Source: CAZAIO01 sp964485235 (GTDB lineage Bacteria > Chloroflexota > Dehalococcoidia > GIF9 > UBA5629). From it: a stretch of 8,357 nt of DNA. Of the stretch, positions 1 to 5,004 are shown piece by piece (position 1 is the first letter of the stretch; each line of letters starts with the position of its first letter). Below the pieces are notes generated by a model. The model was given only the letters and a program-made list of their open reading frames with translations, was not told the origin of the DNA and did no database searches. The translations under genes and the position numbers were made by a program. Location of the stretch: assembly GCA_964485235.1 (NCBI GenBank), contig CAZAIO010000114.1:1-8357 (forward strand). Direction: 5' to 3'.

Positions 1-162
1 ATGTGACCAATATAATTCCTTCAAGGTAATAACCATCTTTTTTGCTAATCCTTTTGCTAATCCACCTGGCACAAAACTGAAATATCCCCCAACATACAAT
101 GGACGATAAACTGAGTTTTTAGCTATGGAATAGCATGGGAAAACACGGGGAAACAGTGCCAT
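1..162 (-). CDS. Possible start of an unidentified protein, cut by the window edge
   Basis: On the minus strand an ATG at 162 opens a frame of 54 codons that runs off the window without a stop. An AGGA (complement of 171-174) lies 8 nt upstream of the ATG and could be a ribosome binding site. The peptide begins MALFPRVFPCYS and contains a tandem GLAKGLAK, produced by a 12-bp DNA duplication. I recognise no family. The putative ribosome binding site touches the tRNA-derived repeat, so the frame may be chance reading through mobile-element flanking DNA. Only the open frame and the AGGA support it. Confidence 0.25.
   Translation of the reverse strand, partial: MALFPRVFPCYSIAKNSVYRPLYVGGYFSFVPGGLAKGLAKKMVITLKELYWSH
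40..63. repeat. Tandem 12-bp duplication
   Basis: TTTTGCTAATCC occurs twice head to tail (40-51 and 52-63). It preserves reading frame in the minus-strand open frame, giving GLAK twice. It could be a replication-slippage duplication. Confidence 0.8.
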
Positions 163-174
163 TGACGAATTCCT

Positions 175-223
175 AAACCGCGTGTCGTGAGTTCGACTCT
201 CACCATGGGTACCATTTTTTATT
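175..223 (+). repeat. tRNA 3'-end fragment, left copy of a 49-bp direct repeat (att-like)
   Basis: The sequence contains a T-arm (stem GTGAG 187-191, loop TTCGACT 192-198, stem CTCAC 199-203). It is followed by a 7-nt acceptor 3' strand CATGGGT (204-210), discriminator A (211), CCA (212-214) and six T residues. No matching 5' acceptor (ACCCATG), D-arm or anticodon arm lies upstream, so this is a fragment and not a tRNA gene. The copy at 2345-2393 matches at 48 of 49 positions; the difference is T206 versus G2376 in the acceptor strand. The part just 5' of the T-arm resembles the 3' anticodon-stem and variable region of Trp- or Phe-type tRNAs, but identity is unresolved. Such fragments are typical att sites of elements that integrate at tRNA 3' ends. 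Confidence 0.8.
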
Positions 224-271
224 TCTATCTTTGTTGACTGTGCAGATGCCTGCTATTTCGATGAAACTGAA

Positions 272-300
272 TTGACTTTTATATAATTTGTATATATTGT
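272..300 (+). promoter_or_regulatory. Candidate sigma70 promoter for the patatin gene
   Basis: TTGACT (272-277) is separated by 17 nt from TATTGT (295-300). The predicted start near 307 would give a leader of about 90 nt. An alternative promoter lies closer to the gene (351-359). The region is very AT-rich, so chance matches are likely. Confidence 0.45.
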
Positions 301-304
301 CATA

Positions 305-320
305 ATTGTTCTGAAACAAT
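305..320. promoter_or_regulatory. Short dyad at the predicted patatin transcription start
   Basis: ATTGTT and AACAAT form a perfect 6-bp inverted repeat with a 4-nt spacer (CTGA). It overlaps the transcription start predicted from the 272-300 promoter, a usual place for a repressor site. No regulator can be named. Confidence 0.3.
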
Positions 321-350
321 ATTCGTATCAATAAGGACATTGCGTAATTA

Positions 351-359
351 TGCTACAAT
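351..359 (+). promoter_or_regulatory. Alternative extended -10 promoter for the patatin gene
   Basis: TGCTACAAT fits the extended -10 pattern (TGn followed by TACAAT, 354-359). No good -35 hexamer sits 16 to 18 nt upstream, which extended -10 promoters tolerate. A start near 366 would leave a leader of about 30 nt containing the ribosome binding site at 383-388. Confidence 0.4.
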
Positions 360-396
360 TTTATTAACGGTCGCTTGAAAGCAGGGTGATGAAACT

Positions 397-1446
397 ATGA
401 TTGAAAAGGACAGGAAAATCGGTTATGCACTGGGCGGCGGGGCTGCCAGAGGCATGTTCCACATCGGGGTTTTGAATGTTCTTGAGGAATACGGGATCGT
501 CCCCGATATTATCGCGGGTACCAGTATGGGCTCAATTATCGGTGCATTGTATGCCAGCGGATTGAAGTCCGCTGACCTGAAACATATTGCCTGCAGTATA
601 AACTGGAAACAGGTGATCTGGCTTACTGATATTGTGGCACTGCCTAAAAGCGGATTTATCCAGGGGAAGAGAATCGTGGCGCTGCTCAAGTCCATCGTAG
701 GCGATATCGGTTTTTCTCAGCTTAAATATAAATATGCTGCCGTCGCGGCTGATTTATATACCGGGCAGCAAGTAGTTTTTACGGAAGGCTCGCTGATACA
801 GGCGATACGCGCAAGTATTTCAATTCCCACCATTTTTACGCCGGTCTATCATGAAGGCCGCTATCTGGTTGACGGCGGCCTGGTCAATGTAGTGCCGGTG
901 AGCGTGTGCCGCGATATGGGTGCGGACTTCGTTATCGGTGTTAATGCGATTCCCGACCCGACCAGCGGAGTGATGCCTGTAATAATCAGTACATCTGTAA
1001 ATGACGGACATGGAAACGACAGTTCTGCATTGGACGATGAAATGTGGAAGCCTATTATACCGGGTGCTAAAGTACAATATAATAGATCGCGTATCAGCAG
1101 TATAGAGGAGGGCATACGCAAATTTTTGCTTTATAAACAGCCCAGAATTCAGCGGCAGGTTGCCAGGAAACCGTACGGCATTTTCTCTGTTAAACCAAAA
1201 TCTATCACAACGAGGGAACCGGGCGTATTTGAAGTCCTCAGCCAGTCACTTACCGTTATCGAGTATCGTCTTGCCATGGAAAATCTGACTGACGCCGATA
1301 TTGCTATTACTTCTCCCCAAAAGACCATCGGATACTGGGAATATCACCGTGCAGCGGAAGCAATCGAGGCGGGGGAAAAAGCCACCAGGTTAATGCTACA
1401 AAGGGATAAAGCAGCAAGCAGTCTGATTGCTTCATTACAGAAATAG
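397..1446 (+). CDS. Patatin-like phospholipase (RssA/NTE-type serine esterase)
   Basis: This 349-residue protein should hydrolyse acyl esters of phospholipids or related lipids with a Ser-Asp catalytic dyad. The glycine-rich oxyanion motif GGGAARG is at residues 13-19, the nucleophile elbow GTSMGS at 41-46 (Ser43), and the DGG motif with the catalytic Asp at 159-161. The stretch RASISIPTIF before it is typical of the family. The C-terminal part (about 297-349), with its D-A-D-I-x-I-T-S-P and Y-H-R-A-A-E-A-I-E-A-G sequence, matches the usual tail of bacterial RssA/YlbK-like patatins, so the protein looks complete. No signal peptide or membrane helix is visible, so it is probably cytoplasmic or membrane-peripheral. 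The ATG is preceded by AGGGTG (383-388) with 8 nt spacing. It stands alone between a tRNA-fragment repeat and hicAB. The family is confident; the substrate is unknown. Confidence 0.93.
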   Translation: MIEKDRKIGYALGGGAARGMFHIGVLNVLEEYGIVPDIIAGTSMGSIIGALYASGLKSADLKHIACSINWKQVIWLTDIVALPKSGFIQGKRIVALLKSIVGDIGFSQLKYKYAAVAADLYTGQQVVFTEGSLIQAIRASISIPTIFTPVYHEGRYLVDGGLVNVVPVSVCRDMGADFVIGVNAIPDPTSGVMPVIISTSVNDGHGNDSSALDDEMWKPIIPGAKVQYNRSRISSIEEGIRKFLLYKQPRIQRQVARKPYGIFSVKPKSITTREPGVFEVLSQSLTVIEYRLAMENLTDADIAITSPQKTIGYWEYHRAAEAIEAGEKATRLMLQRDKAASSLIASLQK

Positions 1447-1507
1447 GCTGATTTTATACACTGCTGTTTGACATAATACGGATACCTCTTACATTCCTGT
1501 CATTATT

Positions 1508-1553
1508 GGCGTCTTGCCTTCGGGCAAGGCGACGCCTGAGATAAATTTTATTT
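1508..1553 (+). terminator. Hairpin terminator candidate after the patatin gene
   Basis: An inner perfect stem CTTGCC/GGCAAG (1513-1518, 1523-1528) closes a UUCG tetraloop. It is extended by GGCGT/ACGCC (1508-1512, 1532-1536) across a 3-nt bulge. A U-rich but interrupted tail follows (1545-1553). It lies 62 bp after the patatin stop codon. The hairpin is strong, while the tail is not a clean T-run. Confidence 0.55.
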
Positions 1554-1606
1554 AGTCTGTTTTTACTGATTGTATCCGGTTCGTCCCTGACCAGGAGGTC
1601 CCTCGA

Positions 1607-1633
1607 TGCGAGTATCTCGCACTCAAATTTGAG
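1607..1633. promoter_or_regulatory. Two adjoining perfect dyads upstream of hicAB
   Basis: TGCGAG (1607-1612) and CTCGCA (1616-1621) form a 6-bp inverted repeat around TAT. CTCAAATTTGAG (1622-1633) directly after it is a perfect 12-bp palindrome. They end about 34 bp before the hicA -35 box. They could be extra binding sites for a regulator or part of a folded RNA, and function is inferred only from position. Confidence 0.35.
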
Positions 1634-1666
1634 CTACAAATTGATATCTTTTTACAATCATTTCGC

Positions 1667-1695
1667 TTGACTTATGGTATCACTATTGATACCAT
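1667..1695 (+). promoter_or_regulatory. hicAB promoter with embedded operator palindrome
   Basis: TTGACT (1667-1672) is followed at exactly 17 nt by TACCAT (1690-1695). A perfect 9-bp inverted repeat, ATGGTATCA (1674-1682) and TGATACCAT (1687-1695), fills the space between the boxes and covers the -10 box. HicB antitoxins with a ribbon-helix-helix or HTH domain commonly repress their own operon, so this is a good HicB operator candidate. The predicted transcription start (about 1702) is only a few bases before the hicA ATG at 1706. Confidence 0.65.
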
Positions 1696-1705
1696 TGATT
1701 AAGAT

Positions 1706-1966
1706 ATGAGTTCAATAGATGATATTATTCGCGCAATGGGAAAAAGTCCGAATAATATCAGGTTTGCCGATGCATGTAAGGTGTGTGAATATTACTTCGG
1801 GAAAGGCCGCAAGAGCGGTTCACATATTGTATATACCATGCCCCGGGCGGGTGATCCAAGGATAAACTTGCAGGATGATAACGACAAGGCGAAAGCGTAT
1901 CAGGTAAAACAGGTGCTCAGGGCAATAGAGAAGTTAGGAGTACAAGATGACGACAGCGAGGATTGA
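1706..1966 (+). CDS. hicA: HicA-family toxin (mRNA interferase)
   Basis: This 86-residue protein belongs to the HicA family, small dsRBD-fold RNases that cleave mRNA when not held by HicB. The conserved G-S-H with the likely catalytic histidine is at residues 38-40 (His40). It is followed by I-V-Y-x-M-P, G-D-P-R-I-N and a C-terminal A-Y-Q-V-K-Q-V-L-R-A-I-E-K-L helix (64-77), as in the longer HicA subgroup that begins with a helical F-A-D-A-C-K-V-C-E-Y-Y-F segment (20-31). The gene overlaps hicB by 20 bp, the normal toxin-first order. No Shine-Dalgarno sequence precedes the ATG, and the promoter's -10 box ends only 10 bp before it, so the mRNA is probably leaderless or nearly so. His40 is intact, so the toxin looks functional. 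Confidence 0.88.
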   Translation: MSSIDDIIRAMGKSPNNIRFADACKVCEYYFGKGRKSGSHIVYTMPRAGDPRINLQDDNDKAKAYQVKQVLRAIEKLGVQDDDSED

Positions 1967-2288
1967 GAATAATAAATATTACACATATAGAGTAACGTGG
2001 TCGGAGGAAGACCGGGAATACGTGGGTCTGTGTACAGAGTTTCCGAGTTTAAGCTGGCTGGCTGATAGCCCGCAGGCTGCTTTTGACGGCATTCGCGAGC
2101 TTGTAGATGAGGTTGTGGATGATATGAAAGCCAGGAATGAGCCTGTCCCTGAACCTATTGCAACCAGAAAATATAAAGGGGTTTTTACCGTACGCATAAC
2201 GCCGGACCTGCACAGACGTATTGCTATGAAAGCAGCCGAATCCAATGTCAGCATAAACCGTCTTGTAAGCAGTTTACTGTCCGATTAA
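1947..2288 (+). CDS. hicB: HicB-family antitoxin with C-terminal ribbon-helix-helix domain
   Basis: This 113-residue partner of HicA should bind and neutralise the toxin and repress the operon. The N-terminal part (about 10-60; Y-T-Y-R-V-T-W-S, G-L-C-T-E-F-P-S-L-S-W, then an amphipathic helix around F-D-G-I-R-E-L-V) is the degenerate RNase H-like HicB fold. The C-terminal part (about 78-111; F-T-V-R-I-T-P-D-L-H-R-R, then S-I-N-R-L-V-S-S-L-L) is a ribbon-helix-helix DNA-binding domain. The ATG has AGGAG (1936-1940) at 6 nt, inside the hicA coding sequence, so hicB has its own strong ribosome binding site while hicA has none. That would favour antitoxin over toxin production. The likely DNA target is the 1674-1695 palindrome. 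Confidence 0.88.
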   Translation: MTTARIENNKYYTYRVTWSEEDREYVGLCTEFPSLSWLADSPQAAFDGIRELVDEVVDDMKARNEPVPEPIATRKYKGVFTVRITPDLHRRIAMKAAESNVSINRLVSSLLSD

Positions 2289-2314
2289 ATGTTGACCTGT
2301 GTTTTTTTCGTGTC

Positions 2315-2327
2315 ACCTCAACGAGGT
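2315..2327. repeat. Small intergenic hairpin, member of a degenerate repeat family
   Basis: ACCTC and GAGGT form a 5-bp stem around AAC. The surrounding GTGTCACCTCAACGAG resembles GTGTTACCTTAACGAG at 3050-3065, and the hairpin type recurs at 3736-3749. It sits between hicB and the right tRNA fragment. Confidence 0.4.
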
Positions 2328-2344
2328 AACCGTAACAACAGGTG

Positions 2345-2393
2345 AAACCGCGTGTCGTGAGTTCGACTCTCACCAGGGGTACCATTTTTTATT
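2345..2393 (+). repeat. tRNA 3'-end fragment, right copy of the 49-bp direct repeat (att-like)
   Basis: The T-arm GTGAG (2357-2361), TTCGACT, CTCAC (2369-2373) is followed by acceptor strand CAGGGGT (2374-2380), A2381, CCA (2382-2384) and six T residues (2385-2390). No 5' partner ACCCCTG or other tRNA half is found upstream, so it is a fragment. It differs from the copy at 175-223 only at G2376. Together the two copies bracket the patatin gene and hicAB. Confidence 0.8.
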
Positions 2394-2513
2394 CCTCACC
2401 GTTATCAAGGATGTGTTTTTATATGCCCCGTATTCGGGGGGTCTTGCTGGCCAATCAGTGACACCAGAAATAAGCTGGGATTTTACAATGCATTGGTCTA
2501 TATGTATATCGTG

Positions 2514-2542
2514 TTGAAATCTCCAATGGTCCGATTTACAAT
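2514..2542 (+). promoter_or_regulatory. Promoter of the small membrane protein gene
   Basis: TTGAAA (2514-2519) and TACAAT (2537-2542) each match consensus at five of six positions and are 17 nt apart. The start near 2549 gives a leader of about 25 nt with the ribosome binding site at 2561-2567. This supports 2574 as the true start codon, because upstream in-frame ATGs lie before or inside the promoter. Confidence 0.65.
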
Positions 2543-2573
2543 GTTTATACAAGATGTTACAGGAAGGTATTCA

Positions 2574-2972
2574 ATGAACCGGGGAAAAGCTATTAGTCTG
2601 GTCGCTTTAGGTATTCTTTTAGCCGGTCTTTTGGTTTGCGGTTCTTGTGTTGCTTTGATTATGTTCGGTATCTTACCTTCCTGGGGTTCACCTACAATGG
2701 AACTTATCATAGAAAACCAAACCGACCACGAATTAACTGTTTATGTATACAGCGTTTATGATTCAACACTTTACGGAGATGATAGGGGGATCGGCACTGT
2801 CAGCCCCGGCGGACAAATAACAGATAAAGTGCCTTACGATATTAATAAATACTTTATTAAAGCTAAAACCATGCAAGGAGAAATTGTCTTCGCCGAAACA
2901 CTGACGCGTCAGGATATGCAAAAAATAGAATCTAAGGTCTCCAGTATAATCTACAAAATAATAATAAAATAA
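2574..2972 (+). CDS. Small single-pass membrane protein of unknown function
   Basis: I do not recognise the family. This start gives 132 residues: a short basic N-terminus (MNRGK), one strongly hydrophobic segment (about 6-34) and a polar domain of about 95 residues. By the positive-inside rule that domain would lie outside the membrane. It begins E-L-I-I-E-N-Q-T-D-H-E-L-T-V-Y-V-Y and contains G-T-V-S-P-G-G-Q-I, a pattern of alternating hydrophobic residues that suggests a small beta-sandwich. Cysteines 22 and 25 lie inside the hydrophobic segment but do not form a standard lipobox. The ATG at 2574 has AGGAAGG (2561-2567) at 6 nt. An upstream in-frame ATG at 2493 has no such site and would precede the promoter. 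The gene is monocistronic by its own promoter. Confidence 0.7.
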   Translation: MNRGKAISLVALGILLAGLLVCGSCVALIMFGILPSWGSPTMELIIENQTDHELTVYVYSVYDSTLYGDDRGIGTVSPGGQITDKVPYDINKYFIKAKTMQGEIVFAETLTRQDMQKIESKVSSIIYKIIIK

Positions 2973-3034
2973 TAACGAAGCCCTTGCTTAATAAATAGCC
3001 TTCAAGCTGACAATCATACCCTTTTTCGGATAAC

Positions 3035-3083
3035 AATACCGATACCTCTGTGTTACCTTAACGAGCTGATACCTGATAACCGG
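3035..3083. repeat. Intergenic repeat-like segment
   Basis: AATACCGATACCTCT (3035-3049) matches AATACGGATACCTCT at 1475-1489 in 14 of 15 positions. The adjoining GTGTTACCTTAACGAG resembles 2310-2325. The segment lies just past the 3' end of the minus-strand DUF6125-like gene. GATAAC and GATACC recur within it. Confidence 0.4.
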
Positions 3084-3086
3084 AGT

Positions 3087-3620
3087 TTAGTCTATGGAAA
3101 TTTCCCATGCACAGGAGATGTTGCTGTCCGGTCCGGCGGGGTCCTGTTCCGGTGGGGCGAATACCCTTTTCACCTGAGCAGAACCGTTGATTTCTTTAAA
3201 GAACCCCCTTCTGCATGAGAGATTGGCTCCGCTGGTACAATCTTTAATCTCTATTCCCCTTCTTTTGCTCGCCTTCTGAGAGGTACAGTCGAAGGTCTTC
3301 ATAATGAAACGTTTATCATTCAGCTTCGTCACCCGTATATCCTCAAATACAAACCAGTGTGAATGCTTCAGGACCGCTATTAACGAGTCTATATCAGTTC
3401 CTTTGATATCGAGCGTTTCACGTAATTTTTTAGCTTCATATCTGCCTGAATCTTCGTTAAGCTTCGTTATCAGTTCAATGAACTCACCGGTTTTATGCAG
3501 AGATGAATAGATTTCTCCCAGCTGGCTGCCCAGCCTCAATTGCCCCGCATTGACGGCGTAAAGTAAAGCGAGCATGTTCTCGTATACGGCTTTTTTATCC
3601 ATGTGTTCTATATCAAGCAT
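3087..3620 (-). CDS. DUF6125-like cysteine-containing protein
   Basis: This 177-residue soluble protein has a helical N-terminal half (about 8-70) and an alpha/beta middle (about 71-110; H-W-F-V-F-E-D-I-R-V). Its C-terminal part has spaced cysteines: Cys112 in F-D-C-T-S-Q-K-A-S-K-R-R-G, Cys128 in K-D-C-T-S, Cys136, and Cys170 in C-A-W-E-I-S at the end. The C-x-x-Q-x-A-x-x-R-x-G and terminal C-A-W patterns match what I recall of DUF6125 proteins, whose function is unknown. Members I recall also have a cysteine pair before a PPD motif; here that region reads V-F-A-P-P-E-Q-D, without cysteines. The ATG has GGGAG (complement of 3626-3630) at 5 nt and a consensus -10 box upstream. A later ATG at 3602 lacks these. 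Family assignment is by motif memory and moderately sure. Confidence 0.75.
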   Translation of the reverse strand: MLDIEHMDKKAVYENMLALLYAVNAGQLRLGSQLGEIYSSLHKTGEFIELITKLNEDSGRYEAKKLRETLDIKGTDIDSLIAVLKHSHWFVFEDIRVTKLNDKRFIMKTFDCTSQKASKRRGIEIKDCTSGANLSCRRGFFKEINGSAQVKRVFAPPEQDPAGPDSNISCAWEISID

Positions 3621-3653
3621 TTTTTCTCCCGACGGTATTTACAGCTAATGAAC

Positions 3654-3683
3654 ATTATACAAAATCCTTTTTACTGTTCTCCA
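3654..3683 (-). promoter_or_regulatory. Promoter of the DUF6125-like gene
   Basis: On the minus strand a perfect TATAAT (complement of 3654-3659) has a weak -35, TGGAGA (complement of 3678-3683), at 18 nt. The predicted start near 3647 gives a leader of about 27 nt ending in the GGGAG ribosome binding site. Confidence 0.5.
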
Positions 3684-3724
3684 ATAGCACCTACGATGAA
3701 ATACTCCTACGGATGAACATACCG

Positions 3725-3753
3725 GTGACAGTTGTACCTGATGACAGGTGACA
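3725..3753. repeat. Intergenic hairpin with flanking GTGACA direct repeats
   Basis: ACCTG (3736-3740) and CAGGT (3745-3749) form a 5-bp stem around ATGA, flanked on both sides by GTGACA (3725-3730 and 3748-3753). The hairpin resembles those near 2315 and 3055. It lies between the divergent DUF6125-like and nitronate monooxygenase genes, upstream of the latter's candidate promoter. Confidence 0.4.
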
Positions 3754-3777
3754 TCGGGGGAGAAACGGTCTAAAATA

Positions 3778-3805
3778 TTGACTTAATGTTTATTGATAAT
3801 AAATA
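3778..3805 (+). promoter_or_regulatory. Candidate promoter of the nitronate monooxygenase gene
   Basis: TTGACT (3778-3783) is followed after 16 nt by a poor -10, TAAATA (3800-3805). Other AT-rich hexamers nearby have worse spacing. The -35 is convincing and the -10 is not. Confidence 0.35.
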
Positions 3806-3863
3806 AAGCCCCTGAGAGCTTCGGGGTATCGCTGCGTAATCTAAAACAGGGAGGACAATAACA

Positions 3864-4853
3864 TTGAAAAAAGGAAGAGTAAGCGAACTGTTGAACATCG
3901 AGTATCCCATTATACAGGCTCCGATGAGCCGCATTACCGGTGCGGAGCTGGTAGCCGCAGTATCGAATGCAGGCGGGTTGGGGGTTATAGGCCCGAATTC
4001 GGGTGACAGGGGTATTACTATCGATGCAATCGAGACCGGGGAAATCCTGCGTCGTGAAATACGCAAGGTAAAATCGCTGACCGGCAAATCTTTTGCTGTA
4101 AACCTCGTGGCGCTGGATGTTGAAGAGCTTTACAGCAACCAATGCGCGAAGGTGATCCTGGAAGAAGAGGTGTCTATCGTCGTTCTTGCGGGCGGCAGGC
4201 CGGAAAAATATTTGAAGCAATTGAAGGATGCCGGGATAATAGTCCTCTACCGGCCTCTGCCTGTCAATAATGCTGAAGAAGCAAAAAGGGCGGAACAGGC
4301 AGGTATCGACGCATTTATTGCAGTAGGTTTCGAGGGTGGCGGACATGTAGGAGATGACCGTATTCCTACGTTTGTCCTGATTCCCGAGATCGTTGATGCG
4401 GTAAAAATTCCGGTGATCGCCGGAGGCGGTATAGTCGACGGGAGAGGAGTAGCTGCCGCCCGGGTACTGGGAGCGGAAGGTTTTTACCTGGGCACACGGT
4501 TCATTGCTACTACGGAATGCCCGGCACACATAAATTACAAGCAGGCTATTGTCAACGCTGCCGATAACGGCACGCTGGTTATGTCCGGGAAAGACGTAGG
4601 ACTTGTACGGACACTGAAATCACCGCTCGTCGAGGAGTACTATCAACTGGAGAAAAGCGGGAAGGCTACCGAAGAGGACCATGCGAAGTTACACAGGGTA
4701 GGGACACTTCAATGGTTGACCGGAAATTGGGATGACGGTCCTTTTCCCGCCGGCGCGGGTGCCGGCCTGATAAAGGACATTAAGAGCAGCGCCGAGGTAA
4801 TTAAGTCTATCGTTGATGAAGCCGACCGGATACTTGATAAGGCAGGCAAGTAG
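3864..4853 (+). CDS. Nitronate monooxygenase / FabK-like FMN-dependent oxidoreductase
   Basis: This 329-residue FMN-binding TIM-barrel protein belongs to the nitronate monooxygenase (2-nitropropane dioxygenase) family, which also includes the enoyl-ACP reductase FabK. The N-terminal Y-P-I-I-Q-A-P-M (14-21) and S-N-A-G-G-L-G (34-40) are family hallmarks. The G-F-E-G-G-G-H-V-G motif (155-163) carries the likely active-site His161. P-V-I-A-G-G-G-I-x-D-G-R-G (183-195) and G-A-E-G-F-Y-L-G-T-R-F (203-213) bind the FMN phosphate. Length is normal, with no signal peptide or membrane segment. The start codon is TTG, supported by AGGGAGGA (3848-3855) at 8 nt, and the next in-frame ATG (residue 21) would remove a conserved motif. 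The gene stands alone and converges on the enoate-reductase-like gene. Sequence alone does not separate nitronate oxidation from enoyl-ACP reduction. Confidence 0.9.
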   Translation: MKKGRVSELLNIEYPIIQAPMSRITGAELVAAVSNAGGLGVIGPNSGDRGITIDAIETGEILRREIRKVKSLTGKSFAVNLVALDVEELYSNQCAKVILEEEVSIVVLAGGRPEKYLKQLKDAGIIVLYRPLPVNNAEEAKRAEQAGIDAFIAVGFEGGGHVGDDRIPTFVLIPEIVDAVKIPVIAGGGIVDGRGVAAARVLGAEGFYLGTRFIATTECPAHINYKQAIVNAADNGTLVMSGKDVGLVRTLKSPLVEEYYQLEKSGKATEEDHAKLHRVGTLQWLTGNWDDGPFPAGAGAGLIKDIKSSAEVIKSIVDEADRILDKAGK

Positions 4854-4920
4854 CCTTTTATTTCAGGCAATCTGATTTTAAAATGCTTTAATAAACAGAT
4901 ATAACAGGTCTGCATGAAAT

Positions 4921-4955
4921 ACGCCGGGGCAGAAAATGCTCCGGCGTTATCTTTA
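4921..4955 (+). terminator. Intrinsic terminator between convergent flavoenzyme genes
   Basis: ACGCCGGGGCA (4921-4931) pairs with TGCTCCGGCGT (4937-4947) through 11 positions, with one G-U pair, around a GAAAA loop. A U-rich stretch follows (TATCTTTATA). It lies 67 bp after the NMO stop and 57 bp beyond the minus-strand gene's stop, so it may serve both, though the minus-strand tail is less U-rich. Confidence 0.75.
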
Positions 4956-5004
4956 TACTATATCGATACTGGTAAAAATCCCATGTAACAGACTGTTATT
5001 TCCT

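Noticed and set aside
175..214. Complete tRNA gene
   Set aside because: Only the T-arm, acceptor 3' strand and CCA are present. No complementary 5' acceptor, D-arm or anticodon arm lies within 100 nt upstream, and the same is true of the copy at 2345.
2426..2439. CCCCG-TATT-CGGGG hairpin as a terminator of hicAB
   Set aside because: The stem is perfect but short, and no T-run follows on either strand.
2299..2517. Plus-strand frame across the right tRNA fragment
   Set aside because: It runs through the tRNA-derived repeat and its T-run, and ends at the promoter of the next gene. Chance frame.
3809..3826. CCCC...GGGG hairpin before the NMO gene as a terminator
   Set aside because: The stem is 4 bp plus a mismatch. 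On the plus strand it falls at the predicted transcription start with no T-run after it. On the minus strand a T-rich tail follows, but no gene upstream needs termination.
3783..4529. Long minus-strand open frame opposite the NMO gene
   Set aside because: It lies antisense to well-conserved NMO motifs, shows no domain pattern and has no ribosome binding site. It is a shadow of the real gene.
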